A DNA stretch of 64,000 bases from Streptomyces lydicus (GTDB lineage Bacteria; Actinomycetota; Actinomycetes; Streptomycetales; Streptomycetaceae). Under the pieces are notes generated by a model. The model did not search any database. It had not been told where the DNA came from and saw only the letters and a list, made by a program, of their open reading frames with translations. The first letter of the stretch is position 1. Every line of letters begins with the position of its first letter. The DNA lies in contig NZ_RDTE01000003.1 in assembly GCF_004125265.1 (NCBI RefSeq), positions 8,184,001-8,248,000 of the forward strand, read 5' to 3'. This document shows, in pieces, positions 32,746 through 41,420 of the stretch. The position numbers and the translations under genes are program-made.

Positions 32746-33113
32746 CGCTGCGCATCGACCTCGCCTGGCTCCTTCTGATCGCCGAACAGCACACGCCCGG
32801 AGACCCCCAGGTCACCGACTGGGGCGCCCTGGTGGCCGCCGTCAGCCGCCATGAAGCCGAGATATTCGGTGTGCCCGTCTACACCGAACCCCAGGACCGT
32901 GCCGCCTCCCTGCTGCAACTCCTGCTCCAGGTACCGGCGCTGGAGCGCTCGAATGCCATGTTCGCGACCGCCGTCGCCTACGGCTATCTCGTCGCCAGCG
33001 GGCTGAAGATCACCATCTCTCCCGAGCAGGTCCGTGACCTCGCCCGCCTCGTCAAGGAGGGCACGGCCGACGTCCGCACCATCGCGGACAAACTGCGAAC
33101 CTGGACGGTGTGA
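32742..33113 (+). CDS. Fic/Doc-like toxin homologue lacking the Fic motif
   Basis: A 123-residue protein usually annotated as a Fic-family toxin component. The helical order resembles Doc (WLLLIAEQHTPGDPQVTDWGALVAAVSRHEAEIFG..., AASLLQLLLQVPALERSNAMFATAVAYGYLVASGLKI). Where Doc has the catalytic HxFxxxNKR loop, this protein reads PALERSNAMF: the His and the basic pair are gone and only Asn remains. It is therefore unlikely to modify its target by AMP- or phospho-transfer. It may be an inactivated toxin, a regulator, or a variant with a different activity. The start overlaps the RHH gene (GTGA). Confidence 0.7.
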   Translation: MTLRIDLAWLLLIAEQHTPGDPQVTDWGALVAAVSRHEAEIFGVPVYTEPQDRAASLLQLLLQVPALERSNAMFATAVAYGYLVASGLKITISPEQVRDLARLVKEGTADVRTIADKLRTWTV

Positions 33114-33166
33114 GCGACGGCCGCCGACGGCCGCCGACGGCCGCCGGAAGACCGCCGGGGGCTGCT

Positions 33167-33290
33167 CAGCCGACCGTCCGCAGTAGGGGCCGCCAGTCGA
33201 CCCTCCGACGTAGGGGCCGCCAGCCGACCCTCCGACGTAGGGGCCGCCGGCCGACCGTCCGCCGTGGGGACCGCCAGGCCGGCCGTCGGC
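33167..33290. repeat. 27-bp tandem repeat array
   Basis: Units beginning GTAGGGGCCGCCAG run at 33183-33209, 33210-33236 and 33237-33263, with a diverged fourth after that and a partial unit before. The array lies between the Doc-like gene and the convergent methyltransferase. The period is a multiple of three, so it produces nine-residue repeats in several frames (for instance RRRGRQPTL). A 111-codon frame starting at GTG 33110 and running through it overlaps the Doc-like stop but has no other support. Confidence 0.85.
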
Positions 33291-33300
33291 CTCGGGCCCG

Positions 33301-34017
33301 TCAGTCGCTCGGCCGCCGCGCCGTGCCCAGCACCGCCGGCGACGTGGGCAGTGTCGGCCCGCGCTCCGGCACCTTCAGCCGGCGCACCCGCAGCACCTCG
33401 AACCCGGCCGTCCGGATCTCGCCCAGCGGGTCCCGGCCGGTGTGACAACCGCCCATCAGCAGGGGCCAGAATGTCCGGTCCAGCGACCACTGCACGGCCG
33501 CCAGCCCGCGCCCCGCGGCCCGCCCGTGCTCGAAGAACCGCAGCTCACCGCCCGGACGCAGTACCCGCCGCAGCTCCGAAAGGGCGCGCTGCACCTCACG
33601 GACGGAACACAGCACCAGCGATGCCACCGCCGTATCGAATGCCTCGCTCTTGACCGGCAGGGCCTCCGCCACTCCGGGCACCAGATCCACCGGGACCTCC
33701 GCCCGCGCCGCCGCCGACCTGGCCACCTCCCGGAGCGTGGCCTCCGGTTCGATCGCCACCACTTCCGAGACCGTGCCCGGATAGTGCGCGAAGTTCAGCC
33801 CGCTTCCCGCGCCGACCTCGATGACCCGGCCGGTGGCGCCCGCCAGCAGCTCCTTCCGGAGCGTGGCCACCCCTGCCCGCGCGTCCGCGGCCGGACCGCA
33901 GCAGCTCGCGTAGAAGCGGGCGAACACCGGGTGATGGACGCTGCCTTGCGGAACTCTCGGAGCTCTAGGAGCTCCCGGAACCCGTGGAACGTGCGGAACA
34001 CTCCTGCGCTGCCACAT
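33301..34017 (-). CDS. SAM-dependent class I methyltransferase
   Basis: A 238-residue Rossmann methyltransferase. HHPVFARFYASCCGPAADARAGVATLRKELLAGATGRVIEVGAGSGLNFAHYP holds motif I (VIEVGAGSGLN); VVAIEPEATLREVARSAA is motif II; DTAVASLVLCSVREVQRALSELRRVLRPGGELRFFEHGRA covers motifs III and IV. The resemblance is to METTL7-like enzymes, not to BioC, although bioD lies just beyond. The first 26 residues (repeated Pro-Arg words) look non-native; GTG 33939 (VHHPVFARFY) is a credible start. Confidence 0.75.
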   Translation of the reverse strand: MWQRRSVPHVPRVPGAPRAPRVPQGSVHHPVFARFYASCCGPAADARAGVATLRKELLAGATGRVIEVGAGSGLNFAHYPGTVSEVVAIEPEATLREVARSAAARAEVPVDLVPGVAEALPVKSEAFDTAVASLVLCSVREVQRALSELRRVLRPGGELRFFEHGRAAGRGLAAVQWSLDRTFWPLLMGGCHTGRDPLGEIRTAGFEVLRVRRLKVPERGPTLPTSPAVLGTARRPSD

Positions 34018-34199
34018 GACGGACCCTTTCGCCGACGATGCCCGCTCCCGCTGTCAGTCTCCCCACTGTGCGGACCGGGAGCCGCAAGGAGCGGCCTCGG
34101 TCGGAGTCCGGAAGTCTGTACGGGCCGCCGCCGGAGCGGAAGGGCGCTCAGAGAGTGCCCGCATTCCCCGCTGGATACCCCTCCGGATGCCCGCCGTCG

Positions 34200-34901
34200 T
34201 CACGAGGGGATACGGAACGTGCCCGATCCGCCGAGCACCGGCGCCAGCCAGCCGGGGGCCGCGGCGCGGAAGTCCCGCGGCGAGAGCCTGCCCGACCCCT
34301 CCGGGACCAGGCCGAGGAGCGGTGCGTCCGCGGCGTCGGGGAGATCCGCCAGATTGCAGCGGGATGCCAGGTCGGGCTCGGCCGGCCAGCTGCCGATGAC
34401 GACGCCCGGGGAGTCGAGTCCGTACGAGCGGAGCGCCAGAGCGGTCAGTGCGGTGGCGTTGAGGGTGCCCAGACCCGCCTGGGCGACGACCAGGACGGGG
34501 GCGTCCACCAGCCGCGCGGCGTCGGCGAGCGTATGCCCGTCGGCGTCGAAGCGGACGAGCAGCCCGCCCGCGCCCTCGACCAGGACCAGATCGTGCGAGG
34601 CGTCCAGTTTGGCGGCGGCCTCGGCGATGTCCTGGGGGAGCACCGGCGGCAGACCGGCCCGCAGCGCGGCCGTCGAGGGCGCCAACGGGTCGGGGAAACG
34701 GGCGAGTTCGGCGGTGGTGACCGGGCCGGCCAGCCGTTCGACCTCCGCCGCATCGCCGCTCTCGTGCGCCGTGACACCGGTCTGCGCCGGCTTGAGCACG
34801 GCCACCGAGCGACCCCGGGCGAGCGCCGCCGCGGCGATCGCGGCCGTGGTCACGGTTTTGCCGATCTCCGTGCCCGTGCCCGTCACGAACAGCACCGACA
34901 T
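34200..34901 (-). CDS. bioD: Dethiobiotin synthetase BioD
   Basis: A 233-residue enzyme that closes the ureido ring of dethiobiotin from 7,8-diaminopelargonate, CO2 and ATP. FVTGTGTEIGKTVTTAAIAAAALARG is the ATP P-loop, VAVLKPAQTG the substrate Lys region, and LVLVEGAGGLLVRFD a conserved catalytic segment. It is the last gene of bioB-bioA-bioD on the minus strand, 145 bases after bioA. The ATG at 34901 fits the family start (MSVLFVTGTGT). Cytoplasmic. Confidence 0.95.
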   Translation of the reverse strand: MSVLFVTGTGTEIGKTVTTAAIAAAALARGRSVAVLKPAQTGVTAHESGDAAEVERLAGPVTTAELARFPDPLAPSTAALRAGLPPVLPQDIAEAAAKLDASHDLVLVEGAGGLLVRFDADGHTLADAARLVDAPVLVVAQAGLGTLNATALTALALRSYGLDSPGVVIGSWPAEPDLASRCNLADLPDAADAPLLGLVPEGSGRLSPRDFRAAAPGWLAPVLGGSGTFRIPS

Positions 34902-35046
34902 GGTCTTCCTCCGACTCTGCGCGGGGGTCCCGCGCGGGGATGGTGCGAATAATTCCTGGTGGCCGGCTCGTATGTGTCGTATGCGACCGGCTTGCGTACG
35001 GCCGGCCGGGCGAACCCGGCCGGCCACCGCAGCCGGTGCGGTGTGC

Positions 35047-36351
35047 TCAGCCCTCGCGGGCCGCCGCGCACACCGCCGCGCAGATGCGCGCCACATCCTC
35101 GTCGCCGGTGATGTACGGCGGCATGGTGTAGATCAGATCCCGGAACGGGCGCAGCCACACGCCCTCCCGGACCGCCGCCCGGCTCGCGGCCGCCATGTCC
35201 ACCTCATGATCGAGCTGGACCACACCGATCGCGCCGAGTACCCGTACCTCGCGCACCCCGGCGATGCCCGCGGCCGGTGCCAGACCGTCCCGCAGCCCGG
35301 CCTCGATCCGCTTGACCTCCTGCCCCCAGTCCTGGGACAGCAGCACGGAGATCGAGGCGTCGGCGACGGCGGCGGCGAGCGGATTGCCCATGAACGTGGG
35401 GCCGTGCGCCAGCACCGGCAGTGCGCCTCGGGAGATGCCGTCGGCGACGGCCGTGGTGCACAGTGTCGCCGCCAGGGTCAGATAACCGCCGGTCAGCGCC
35501 TTGCCGAGACACATCACATCGGGTGCGACCCCCGCGTGGTCGGCGGCGAAGAGGGCGCCCGTACGGCCGAAGCCGGTGGCGATCTCGTCGAAGACCAGCA
35601 GCACGTCGTGTGCGTCGCAGGCCTCCCGCAGCACCCGCAGATACCCGGGGGAGTGGAACGACATCCCGCCCGCTCCCTGCACCACTGGCTCCACGATCAC
35701 CGCTGCCAGCTCCTCGGCGTGCCGGCCGATCAGCTCTCGCAGCTGCGCCGCGTACGCCTCGTCGGGTGCGGCGTCGAAGCCGGGCGGCGGCGCGTCCGCG
35801 AAGATCTGCCGCGGCAGCACCCCCTGCCACAGCTCATGCATACCGCCGTCCGGATCGCAGACCGACATCGGCTGCCAGGTGTCGCCGTGATAGCCGCCCC
35901 GCCAGGTCAGCAGCCGCTGTTTGCGCGGTTTGCCGAGCGAGCGCCAGTACTGCAGGCACATCTTGACGGCGACCTCGACCGACACCGAACCGGAGTCGGC
36001 GAGAAAGACGTGCTGCAGCGGCTCCGGCGTGAGGTCGACCAGCCGCTTCGCCAGCCGCACGGCGGGCTCATGGGTGAGCCCGCCGAACATCACATGGCTC
36101 ATCCGCTCCAGCTGGCCGTGCGCGGCGTCGTTGAGCACCGGGTGGTTGTAGCCGTGCACCGCCGACCACCAGGAGGACATCCCGTCCACCAACTCGTCCC
36201 GGCCCTCGACCGGTTCGGCCAGCCGGAGCCGGACGCCGGAGGCCGACTCCACCAGCAGCGGTGCGGCCTTGCCGGGCATCGGCCCGTACGGGTGCCACAC
36301 ATGCTGCCGGTCGAGCGCGAGCAGAGCGCCGGGGGTGAGTGGTTCAGGCAT
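35047..36351 (-). CDS. bioA: Adenosylmethionine-8-amino-7-oxononanoate aminotransferase BioA
   Basis: A 434-residue PLP enzyme that converts KAPA to DAPA using SAM as amino donor. HVWHPYGPM is the N-terminal signature, FGGLTHEPA and LADSGSVSVEVAVKM the cofactor phosphate region, VFDEIATGFGRTG the PLP Asp block, and CLGKALTGGYLTLAAT the Schiff-base Lys. Its ATG at 36351 overlaps the bioB stop by eight bases, so the two are coupled. Confidence 0.95.
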   Translation of the reverse strand: MPEPLTPGALLALDRQHVWHPYGPMPGKAAPLLVESASGVRLRLAEPVEGRDELVDGMSSWWSAVHGYNHPVLNDAAHGQLERMSHVMFGGLTHEPAVRLAKRLVDLTPEPLQHVFLADSGSVSVEVAVKMCLQYWRSLGKPRKQRLLTWRGGYHGDTWQPMSVCDPDGGMHELWQGVLPRQIFADAPPPGFDAAPDEAYAAQLRELIGRHAEELAAVIVEPVVQGAGGMSFHSPGYLRVLREACDAHDVLLVFDEIATGFGRTGALFAADHAGVAPDVMCLGKALTGGYLTLAATLCTTAVADGISRGALPVLAHGPTFMGNPLAAAVADASISVLLSQDWGQEVKRIEAGLRDGLAPAAGIAGVREVRVLGAIGVVQLDHEVDMAAASRAAVREGVWLRPFRDLIYTMPPYITGDEDVARICAAVCAAAREG

Positions 36352-37525
36352 TGGGCGGAAGGTCGGTACCGGCGCCGCGGCGGCGGACCGAGACCAGGTC
36401 GCGGCGGGCCTCGTCGGACGGTGCCGGGACGGTGGCGGCCGGGGCACCGGCGTCCTCGGCGGCCGCCGGGGCACCGGTGTCCCCGGCGGCGGCCTCGGTG
36501 ACCGCGTGGCCGCCGCACGGCCTGCGGTGCTCGGGCAGCGTCGTGGTGTCCGAGTCCTCGACCTCGAAGCCGGCGTCCTCGATCATTGCGAGGTCGTCCT
36601 TGCCGGCCTGGCCCTCGCTGGTCAGGTAGTCGCCCAGGAAGATGGAGTTGACCAGGTGCAGCGCGAGCGGCTGCATGCTGCGCAGATGCACCTCACGGCC
36701 GCCGGCCAGCCGTACCTCGATGTCCGGGCAGACGAACCGCACCATCGCCAGGATGCGCAGCGCCCGCTGCGGGGTGAGGTTCCACTCCTTGGCGAGCGGG
36801 GTGCCCTCGAAGGGGATCAGGAAGTTCACCGGGACGGAGTCCGGGTCCAGCTCGCGCAGCGCGAAGACCACATCGACGAGGTCGGCGTCGCTCTCGCCCA
36901 TACCGGCGATCAGCCCGGAGCAGGCGGACATGCCGGCCGCCTGGGCCTGCTGGACGGTGGACACCCGGTCCGAGAAGTCGTGGGTGGTGCAGATGTCGCC
37001 GTAAGTGGCTTCCGAGGTGTTGAGGTTGTGGTTGTACGCATCGGCGCCCGCCGCGCGCAGCCGCCCCGCCTGGCCGTCGGAGAGCAGACCGAGGCAGGCG
37101 CACACCTCCACGCCCTCGTTCTGCTCCTTGATGGCGGAGATCGTCTCCGAGACGCGGTCCACGTCCTTGTCCGTCGGACCGCGGCCACTGGCCACCAGGC
37201 AGACCCGCTTGGCGCCGCCGGCCACCCCGGCCGCGGCCGCCTTGGAGGCGTCGTCGGGCTTGAGCCAGGTGTACTTGAGGATCTCCGCCTTCGACCCCAG
37301 CCGCTGCGAACAGTACGAGCAGTCCTCGGGGCACAGGCCCGACTTGAGGTTGACGAGATAGTTGAGTTTGACCCGCCGCCCGAACCACTGGCGGCGCACC
37401 TTTCCGGCCGCGGCCACGACATCGAGCAGTTCGTCATCGGAGGTGGCCAATACGGCCAGTGCCTCTTCGCGGGTCGGCAACTCGCGCCGCAGTCCCTTGT
37501 CCACCAGTGTGCTCAGCAGGTCCAT
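36344..37525 (-). CDS. bioB: Biotin synthase BioB
   Basis: A 393-residue radical-SAM enzyme that inserts sulfur into dethiobiotin. Cys65, Cys69 and Cys72 (GLCPEDCSYCSQ) bind the 4Fe-4S cluster; CLVASGRGPTDKD, NLNTSEATYGDICTTHDF and NFLIPFEGTPLA are family blocks; the BATS domain is VRLAGGREVHLRSMQPLALHLVNSIFLGDYLTSEGQ. After the usual end a 60-residue Ala/Pro-rich tail (GGHAVTEAAAGDTGAP...) is appended, longer than in most homologues. First gene of bioBAD, divergent from bioF. Confidence 0.95.
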   Translation of the reverse strand: MDLLSTLVDKGLRRELPTREEALAVLATSDDELLDVVAAAGKVRRQWFGRRVKLNYLVNLKSGLCPEDCSYCSQRLGSKAEILKYTWLKPDDASKAAAAGVAGGAKRVCLVASGRGPTDKDVDRVSETISAIKEQNEGVEVCACLGLLSDGQAGRLRAAGADAYNHNLNTSEATYGDICTTHDFSDRVSTVQQAQAAGMSACSGLIAGMGESDADLVDVVFALRELDPDSVPVNFLIPFEGTPLAKEWNLTPQRALRILAMVRFVCPDIEVRLAGGREVHLRSMQPLALHLVNSIFLGDYLTSEGQAGKDDLAMIEDAGFEVEDSDTTTLPEHRRPCGGHAVTEAAAGDTGAPAAAEDAGAPAATVPAPSDEARRDLVSVRRRGAGTDLPPNA

Positions 37526-37681
37526 GGCCTTGATCCTCGCCTACGCCACCGCCCCCGGCCAAGGAGGATTCCCACAAGGTGCCGCGATCGAGGTGTGTGT
37601 ATCGCCACACCGTGGGCCTGCGGAACGACCGCTAACGTCTATCGACAGCCCACAATCGAGGCCGACAGACGAAGGACGCCG
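37526..37681. promoter_or_regulatory. Divergent bioB/bioF promoter region
   Basis: The gap contains GGTGTG-N8-CACACC (37592-37611), a 20-bp imperfect-core inverted repeat about midway between the two starts. It could bind a biotin-responsive repressor controlling both directions. I do not see a clear match to a BirA operator. Confidence 0.5.
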
Positions 37682-38908
37682 ATGCCGCAGGACTCCGCCC
37701 CGCCGCTGCTGTGCGACACCTCCCCGGCGAGGCCCGCCGAGCCGTGTGCCGAGCCGGCCCGCCCGGCGTACGAGGCGGCCTTCGACTGGCTGGATGTAGC
37801 CAGTGCGCAGCGCCGTCATGCCGGGCTGGTGCGCACCCTGCGCCCCCGCCCGGCCGACTCCCCGCTGCTCGATCTGGCCGGCAACGACTACCTCGGACTC
37901 GCCCGGCACTCCGAGGTCACCCGCGGCGCCGCCGAGGCCGCGCACCGCTGGGGCGCCGGCGCGACCGGCTCCCGGCTGGTCACCGGCAGCACCGAGCTGC
38001 ACGCCCGGCTGGAGACCGAACTCGCGGCGTTCTGCGGCTTCGAGGCCGCTTTGGTGCTGTCCTCCGGCTATGCCGCAAATCTCGCCGCGGTCACCGCGCT
38101 CACCGCCCCCGGCACCCTGATCGTCTCCGACGCCGGCAACCACGCCTCGCTCATCGACGGCTGCCGGCTCTCCCGGGCCCGTACCCAAGTGGCCCCGCAC
38201 ACCGATCCGCAGGCCGTACGCGCCGCGCTGACCGGCCACGACGGCCGGGCACTCGTGGTGACCGACTCGGTGTTCTCGGTCGACGGGGACGCCGCGCCGC
38301 TCCCCGCGCTCGCCGAGGCCTGCCGGACACGGGGCGCCGGACTGCTCGTCGACGACGCACACGGACTGGGGGTGCTGGGCGAAGGGGGCCGCGGTGCGCC
38401 GTGGGCGGCCGGTCTCGCCGGCGACGGGGACGTGGTGACCACCGTGACGCTCTCCAAGTCGCTCGGTTCCCAGGGCGGTGTGGTGCTCGGCCCGGCCCGG
38501 GTCATCGAGCATCTGGTCAACACCGCCCGGTCGTTCATCTTCGACACCGGTCTCGCCCCGGCGGCGGTCGGCGGCGCCCTCGCCGCGCTCCGGCTGCTGC
38601 GCCGCGAACCCCGGCGCGCCACCCGGGCCGTCGCGGTCGCCCAGGGGCTGTACGACCGGCTCACCGCGGCGGGCCTGACGGCGGTACGTCCCGACGCGGC
38701 AGTGATCTCCGTCCGCGCCCCGTCACCGGAAGCGGCGCTCCGCTGGGCGGCCGACTGCCGCACGGCCGGACTCGCGGTCGGCTGCTTCCGCCCGCCGTCC
38801 GTCCCCGACGGCATCTCCCGGCTCCGGCTCACCGCCCGCGCTGACCTGACGGACAATCAGCTCGACACGGCGGTCGACACGATCGTGGCCACCGCGCCGA
38901 CGGCCTGA
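37682..38908 (+). CDS. bioF: 8-amino-7-oxononanoate synthase BioF
   Basis: A 408-residue PLP enzyme that condenses a pimeloyl thioester with alanine to KAPA. LLDLAGNDYLGLARHSEV, RWGAGATGSRLVTGSTELHARLETELAAF, SDAGNHASLIDGCRLSRA, LLVDDAHGLGVLGEGGRG (PLP Asp) and TVTLSKSLGSQGGVVLGP (Schiff-base Lys) are all present. The N-terminal 40 residues are a variable extension. Transcribed away from bioBAD, with a shared 156-base promoter region. Confidence 0.95.
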   Translation: MPQDSAPPLLCDTSPARPAEPCAEPARPAYEAAFDWLDVASAQRRHAGLVRTLRPRPADSPLLDLAGNDYLGLARHSEVTRGAAEAAHRWGAGATGSRLVTGSTELHARLETELAAFCGFEAALVLSSGYAANLAAVTALTAPGTLIVSDAGNHASLIDGCRLSRARTQVAPHTDPQAVRAALTGHDGRALVVTDSVFSVDGDAAPLPALAEACRTRGAGLLVDDAHGLGVLGEGGRGAPWAAGLAGDGDVVTTVTLSKSLGSQGGVVLGPARVIEHLVNTARSFIFDTGLAPAAVGGALAALRLLRREPRRATRAVAVAQGLYDRLTAAGLTAVRPDAAVISVRAPSPEAALRWAADCRTAGLAVGCFRPPSVPDGISRLRLTARADLTDNQLDTAVDTIVATAPTA

Positions 38909-38919
38909 AGCCGTCGGCG
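38895..38919 (+). terminator. bioF terminator hairpin
   Basis: CGCCGACGGC and GCCGTCGGCG form a perfect 10-bp stem with a 5-base loop. The hairpin overlaps the bioF stop codon; there is no U-run. Confidence 0.6.
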
Positions 38920-39178
38920 AGCGGAGTCAGCACCAGGTGGTGAGGTCGTACACGGCCCGGCAGCGGTGGTCGGAGACCGTTCGCCGGAAACGTTCGAGGC
39001 CGCCGGACGACGCCGGGGCAACGGTCGACGCCCCGGCAACAGGCGGTGCTCGTAATGACCTTGTCCTGGCGTCCCGGCGGCATGCAACGGCTGTCGTCGG
39101 CCTGCCGGTGCCACCAGGGCCTGCCGGTGCCACCAGGGCCTGCCGGTGCCACCAGGGTCTGCCGGCGCCACCAGAAGA
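38909..39178. other. Convergent intergenic region with tandem repeats
   Basis: Between bioF and the LysR gene I see only the hairpin at its edge and the 19-bp repeats at 39101-39176; no gene is supported. Confidence 0.5.
39101..39176. repeat. 19-bp tandem repeat (three perfect units plus one)
   Basis: CCTGCCGGTGCCACCAGGG is repeated at 39101, 39120 and 39139, with a decayed copy at 39158. The odd period breaks every reading frame, so the array is noncoding. Confidence 0.9.
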
Positions 39179-40120
39179 TCACCCTGATCGAGGCAACCGT
39201 GTATCCGACGCCCCGGGCGAATGGCGGAGGAAGGCCCCGCGTAGCAGGGCCCGCAGGGTGTCCGCGGCGGGGGTGCCTCCGGGGCGGTAGGCCACCGAGA
39301 TCCGGCGGTGCAGCTCCGGTGGGTCCACCCGGCGGACGCCCAGCGGTGTCATCGACCCCTCCGCCACCATCTCCGGGACCACCGCCACCCCGAGCCCGGC
39401 GCTCACCAGCGCGCACACCACCGCATAGCTCGGCGACTCACAGCGCACCGCCACACTCGCCCCGGCGGCCGCCAGCGTGGCCTCCACCTCGCGCCGGTTG
39501 GGGTTGGCCGGTGCCATGCTGACCAGCGGCTGACCGGCCAGCTCGGCGAGCGGCAGGCGTCCGGAGCCCGCGGACAGGGCATGACCGGGCGCGGTGACCA
39601 GTACCAGCTCCTCGGTCAGCAGCGGCTCCAGACGGACTCCCTCCGGCGCCGGCATCGCCTCGCCGGGCACATACTCGTGCGTCAGGGCCAGATCGACCTC
39701 ACCCCGCGCCACCGCAGTGCTCGCCTGCGGCGGGATGTACTCCGTCACGCTCAGCTCCACATCGGGGTGGGCCCGCCGGAACGCGCTGAGCGCGGGTGGC
39801 AGCAGATGCGTACCGGCGGTCATGAACGTACCGACCCGCAGCCGCCCGCCGGACAACCCCGCCAGCCGGGACAGCTCGTGCCGCGCCTGATCCAGTTCGT
39901 CGAGGACCCGCCGGGCCCGTACGAGCAGCAGCTCACCGGCCGCCGTCAGCCGGGCACCGCGGTGGTGGCGCACCAGCAGGGCCGCCCCGGCCTCCCGCTC
40001 CAGCTTGGCGAGCTGCTGGGAGAGCGCCGGAGCGGTGTAGCCGAGCCGGGCGGCGGCCCGGGTGATCGAACCGGCCTCCGCCACCGCTACCAGGGCGGCC
40101 AGCCGGGTGGGGTCGTACAT
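39179..40120 (-). CDS. LysR-family regulator, likely controlling LysE
   Basis: A 313-residue LysR protein: YDPTRLAALVAVAEAGSITRAAARLGYTAPALSQQLAKLEREAGAALLVRHHRGARLTAAGELLL is the HTH and linker, and GRLRVGTFMTAGTHLLPPALSAFRRAHPDVELSVTEY begins the effector domain. The start at MYDPTRL (40120) is typical; ATG 40162 would add 14 residues. It is divergent from a LysE-family exporter with 71 bases between, the layout of LysG/LysE amino-acid export systems. Confidence 0.88.
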   Translation of the reverse strand: MYDPTRLAALVAVAEAGSITRAAARLGYTAPALSQQLAKLEREAGAALLVRHHRGARLTAAGELLLVRARRVLDELDQARHELSRLAGLSGGRLRVGTFMTAGTHLLPPALSAFRRAHPDVELSVTEYIPPQASTAVARGEVDLALTHEYVPGEAMPAPEGVRLEPLLTEELVLVTAPGHALSAGSGRLPLAELAGQPLVSMAPANPNRREVEATLAAAGASVAVRCESPSYAVVCALVSAGLGVAVVPEMVAEGSMTPLGVRRVDPPELHRRISVAYRPGGTPAADTLRALLRGAFLRHSPGASDTRLPRSG

Positions 40121-40191
40121 AAGAATCTCTTCAGGCTCACCAAGAACATTGCCCATACCCATTAAAGCCTCTGACCGGCGAAGCTGCTCTT

Positions 40192-40860
40192 ATGGACGGA
40201 CAGCTGATCGCCTTCACCGGAGTCGCCGCGGGCATGGTCGCCATGCCGGGCGCGGATTTCGCGGTCGTGGTGCGCAATGCGCTCGACTCCCGCCGGGCGG
40301 GGGTGGCGGCCGCCGTCGGAGTCGCGGGCGGGCTGCTGGTGCACACGGCCCTGGCGGTGGCCGGGCTCGCGGCGGTGCTGGTCGCCGTGCCCGCGCTCTT
40401 CGGCGCGGTCCAACTCCTGGGCGGCGGCTACCTGTTGTACCTCGGTGCCCGCGCCCTGATCGCGGCCGTCCGGCGCCCGGCGGCCACCACGGACGGCACG
40501 GCCCGCACGGGGGCGGGCACACCGGCCGAGGGCCGCCCGTATGCCGCCCGCCCGGGCACTGCGCAGAGCCTGCGCCAGGGCTTCTTGACCAATGCGCTCA
40601 ACCCCAAGGCGCCCGTCCTCTTCCTCAGCCTGCTGCCGCAGTTCGTTCCGGCGGGGGCGCCCGCGCTGCCCCGTACGCTGCTGCTCGCCACGATGGTGGT
40701 CGCCATGGCGCTGGTGTGGTTCCCCGCCGTCGCCCTGCTGGTCGACCGGCTGGGCGTCTGGCTGCGCCGCCCCACGGTGGCCCGCGCACTGGAAGCCACC
40801 ACCGGAGCGCTGCTCACGGTGCTGGGAGGCATCCTGCTCGTCGAGCTGGCGCTGTCCTGA
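40192..40860 (+). CDS. LysE-family translocator
   Basis: A 222-residue inner-membrane exporter. Hydrophobic segments alternate along the protein: LIAFTGVAAGMVAMPGADFAVVV, AAVGVAGGLLVHTALAVAGLAAVL, ALFGAVQLLGGGYLLYLGARALI, FLTNALNPKAPVLFLSLLPQF, ATMVVAMALVWFPAVALLV, and a last span GALLTVLGGILLVEL. The PGAD and NPKAP blocks are LysE hallmarks. Likely exports an amino acid or related compound under control of the divergent LysR. The central loop (RRPAATTDGTARTGAGT) is longer than usual. Confidence 0.9.
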   Translation: MDGQLIAFTGVAAGMVAMPGADFAVVVRNALDSRRAGVAAAVGVAGGLLVHTALAVAGLAAVLVAVPALFGAVQLLGGGYLLYLGARALIAAVRRPAATTDGTARTGAGTPAEGRPYAARPGTAQSLRQGFLTNALNPKAPVLFLSLLPQFVPAGAPALPRTLLLATMVVAMALVWFPAVALLVDRLGVWLRRPTVARALEATTGALLTVLGGILLVELALS

Positions 40861-40932
40861 GGGCGACGGCGAGATCAGCCAAATCGGCCAAACCGAGCGC
40901 CGATTGACCGATCGTGAGATGAATGCGCAGGG

Positions 40933-41412
40933 TCAGCCCACCCGCCCGTACCAGACCGAACGGCTCCAGATCCGTTCGAGCCGCACCACGCTCCCGGCCT
41001 TGGGCGCATGCCACATCCGGCCCCGGCCCGCGTAGATGCCGACGTGGTAAATGCCGCTGCGCGAATGGAAGAAGACCAGATCGCCGCTTCGGCGTGCGCC
41101 GGCCGGGATGTGCCGGGTGCGGCCGTACTGTGCCGCGGCGGTGCGTGGCAGCAACCGGCCGGCGCGTTTGAACGAGTAGAGCATCAGCCCCGAACAGTCG
41201 AAGGCATGCGGCCCCTGGGCGCCGTACCGGTAGGGGGATCCGCTCTTCGAAGCCGCGATCCGCAGCGCATGGGCGGACACGGACGCGGCTTCCGCGCTCC
41301 CGGCCGTTCCCGGAGCGACGCTGGTCCCGCCGAGCGTGACCAGCGTCAGAGCGGTGACGGTGCCGGCGCGCGCCAGCAGATTCGGCGTATGCATGCGCAT
41401 GGTCATGCGCAA
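40933..41412 (-). CDS. Secreted NlpC/P60 (C40) peptidoglycan hydrolase
   Basis: A 159-residue exported peptidase. A signal peptide (LLARAGTVTALTLVTLGGTSVAPGTAGSAEA) precedes a single NlpC/P60 domain with catalytic Cys in AFDCSGLMLYSF, His in YHVGIYAG and a third polar residue in WHAPKAGS. Such enzymes cut the D-Glu-mDAP bond in wall peptides. The gene is preceded by a c-di-AMP riboswitch, the usual control of wall hydrolases in streptomycetes. Several ATGs within the first 7 codons leave the exact start open. Confidence 0.88.
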   Translation of the reverse strand: MRMTMRMHTPNLLARAGTVTALTLVTLGGTSVAPGTAGSAEAASVSAHALRIAASKSGSPYRYGAQGPHAFDCSGLMLYSFKRAGRLLPRTAAAQYGRTRHIPAGARRSGDLVFFHSRSGIYHVGIYAGRGRMWHAPKAGSVVRLERIWSRSVWYGRVG

Positions 41413-41420
41413 ACCCTTCG

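Noticed and set aside
33301..34017. Methyltransferase as BioC, because bioD is adjacent
   Set aside because: The sequence resembles METTL7-like methyltransferases, it lies beyond a 180-base gap, and actinobacterial bio clusters usually lack bioC.
33442..36501. 1019-codon plus-strand frame
   Set aside because: Covers the methyltransferase, bioD and bioA genes on the opposite strand; no recognisable domain.
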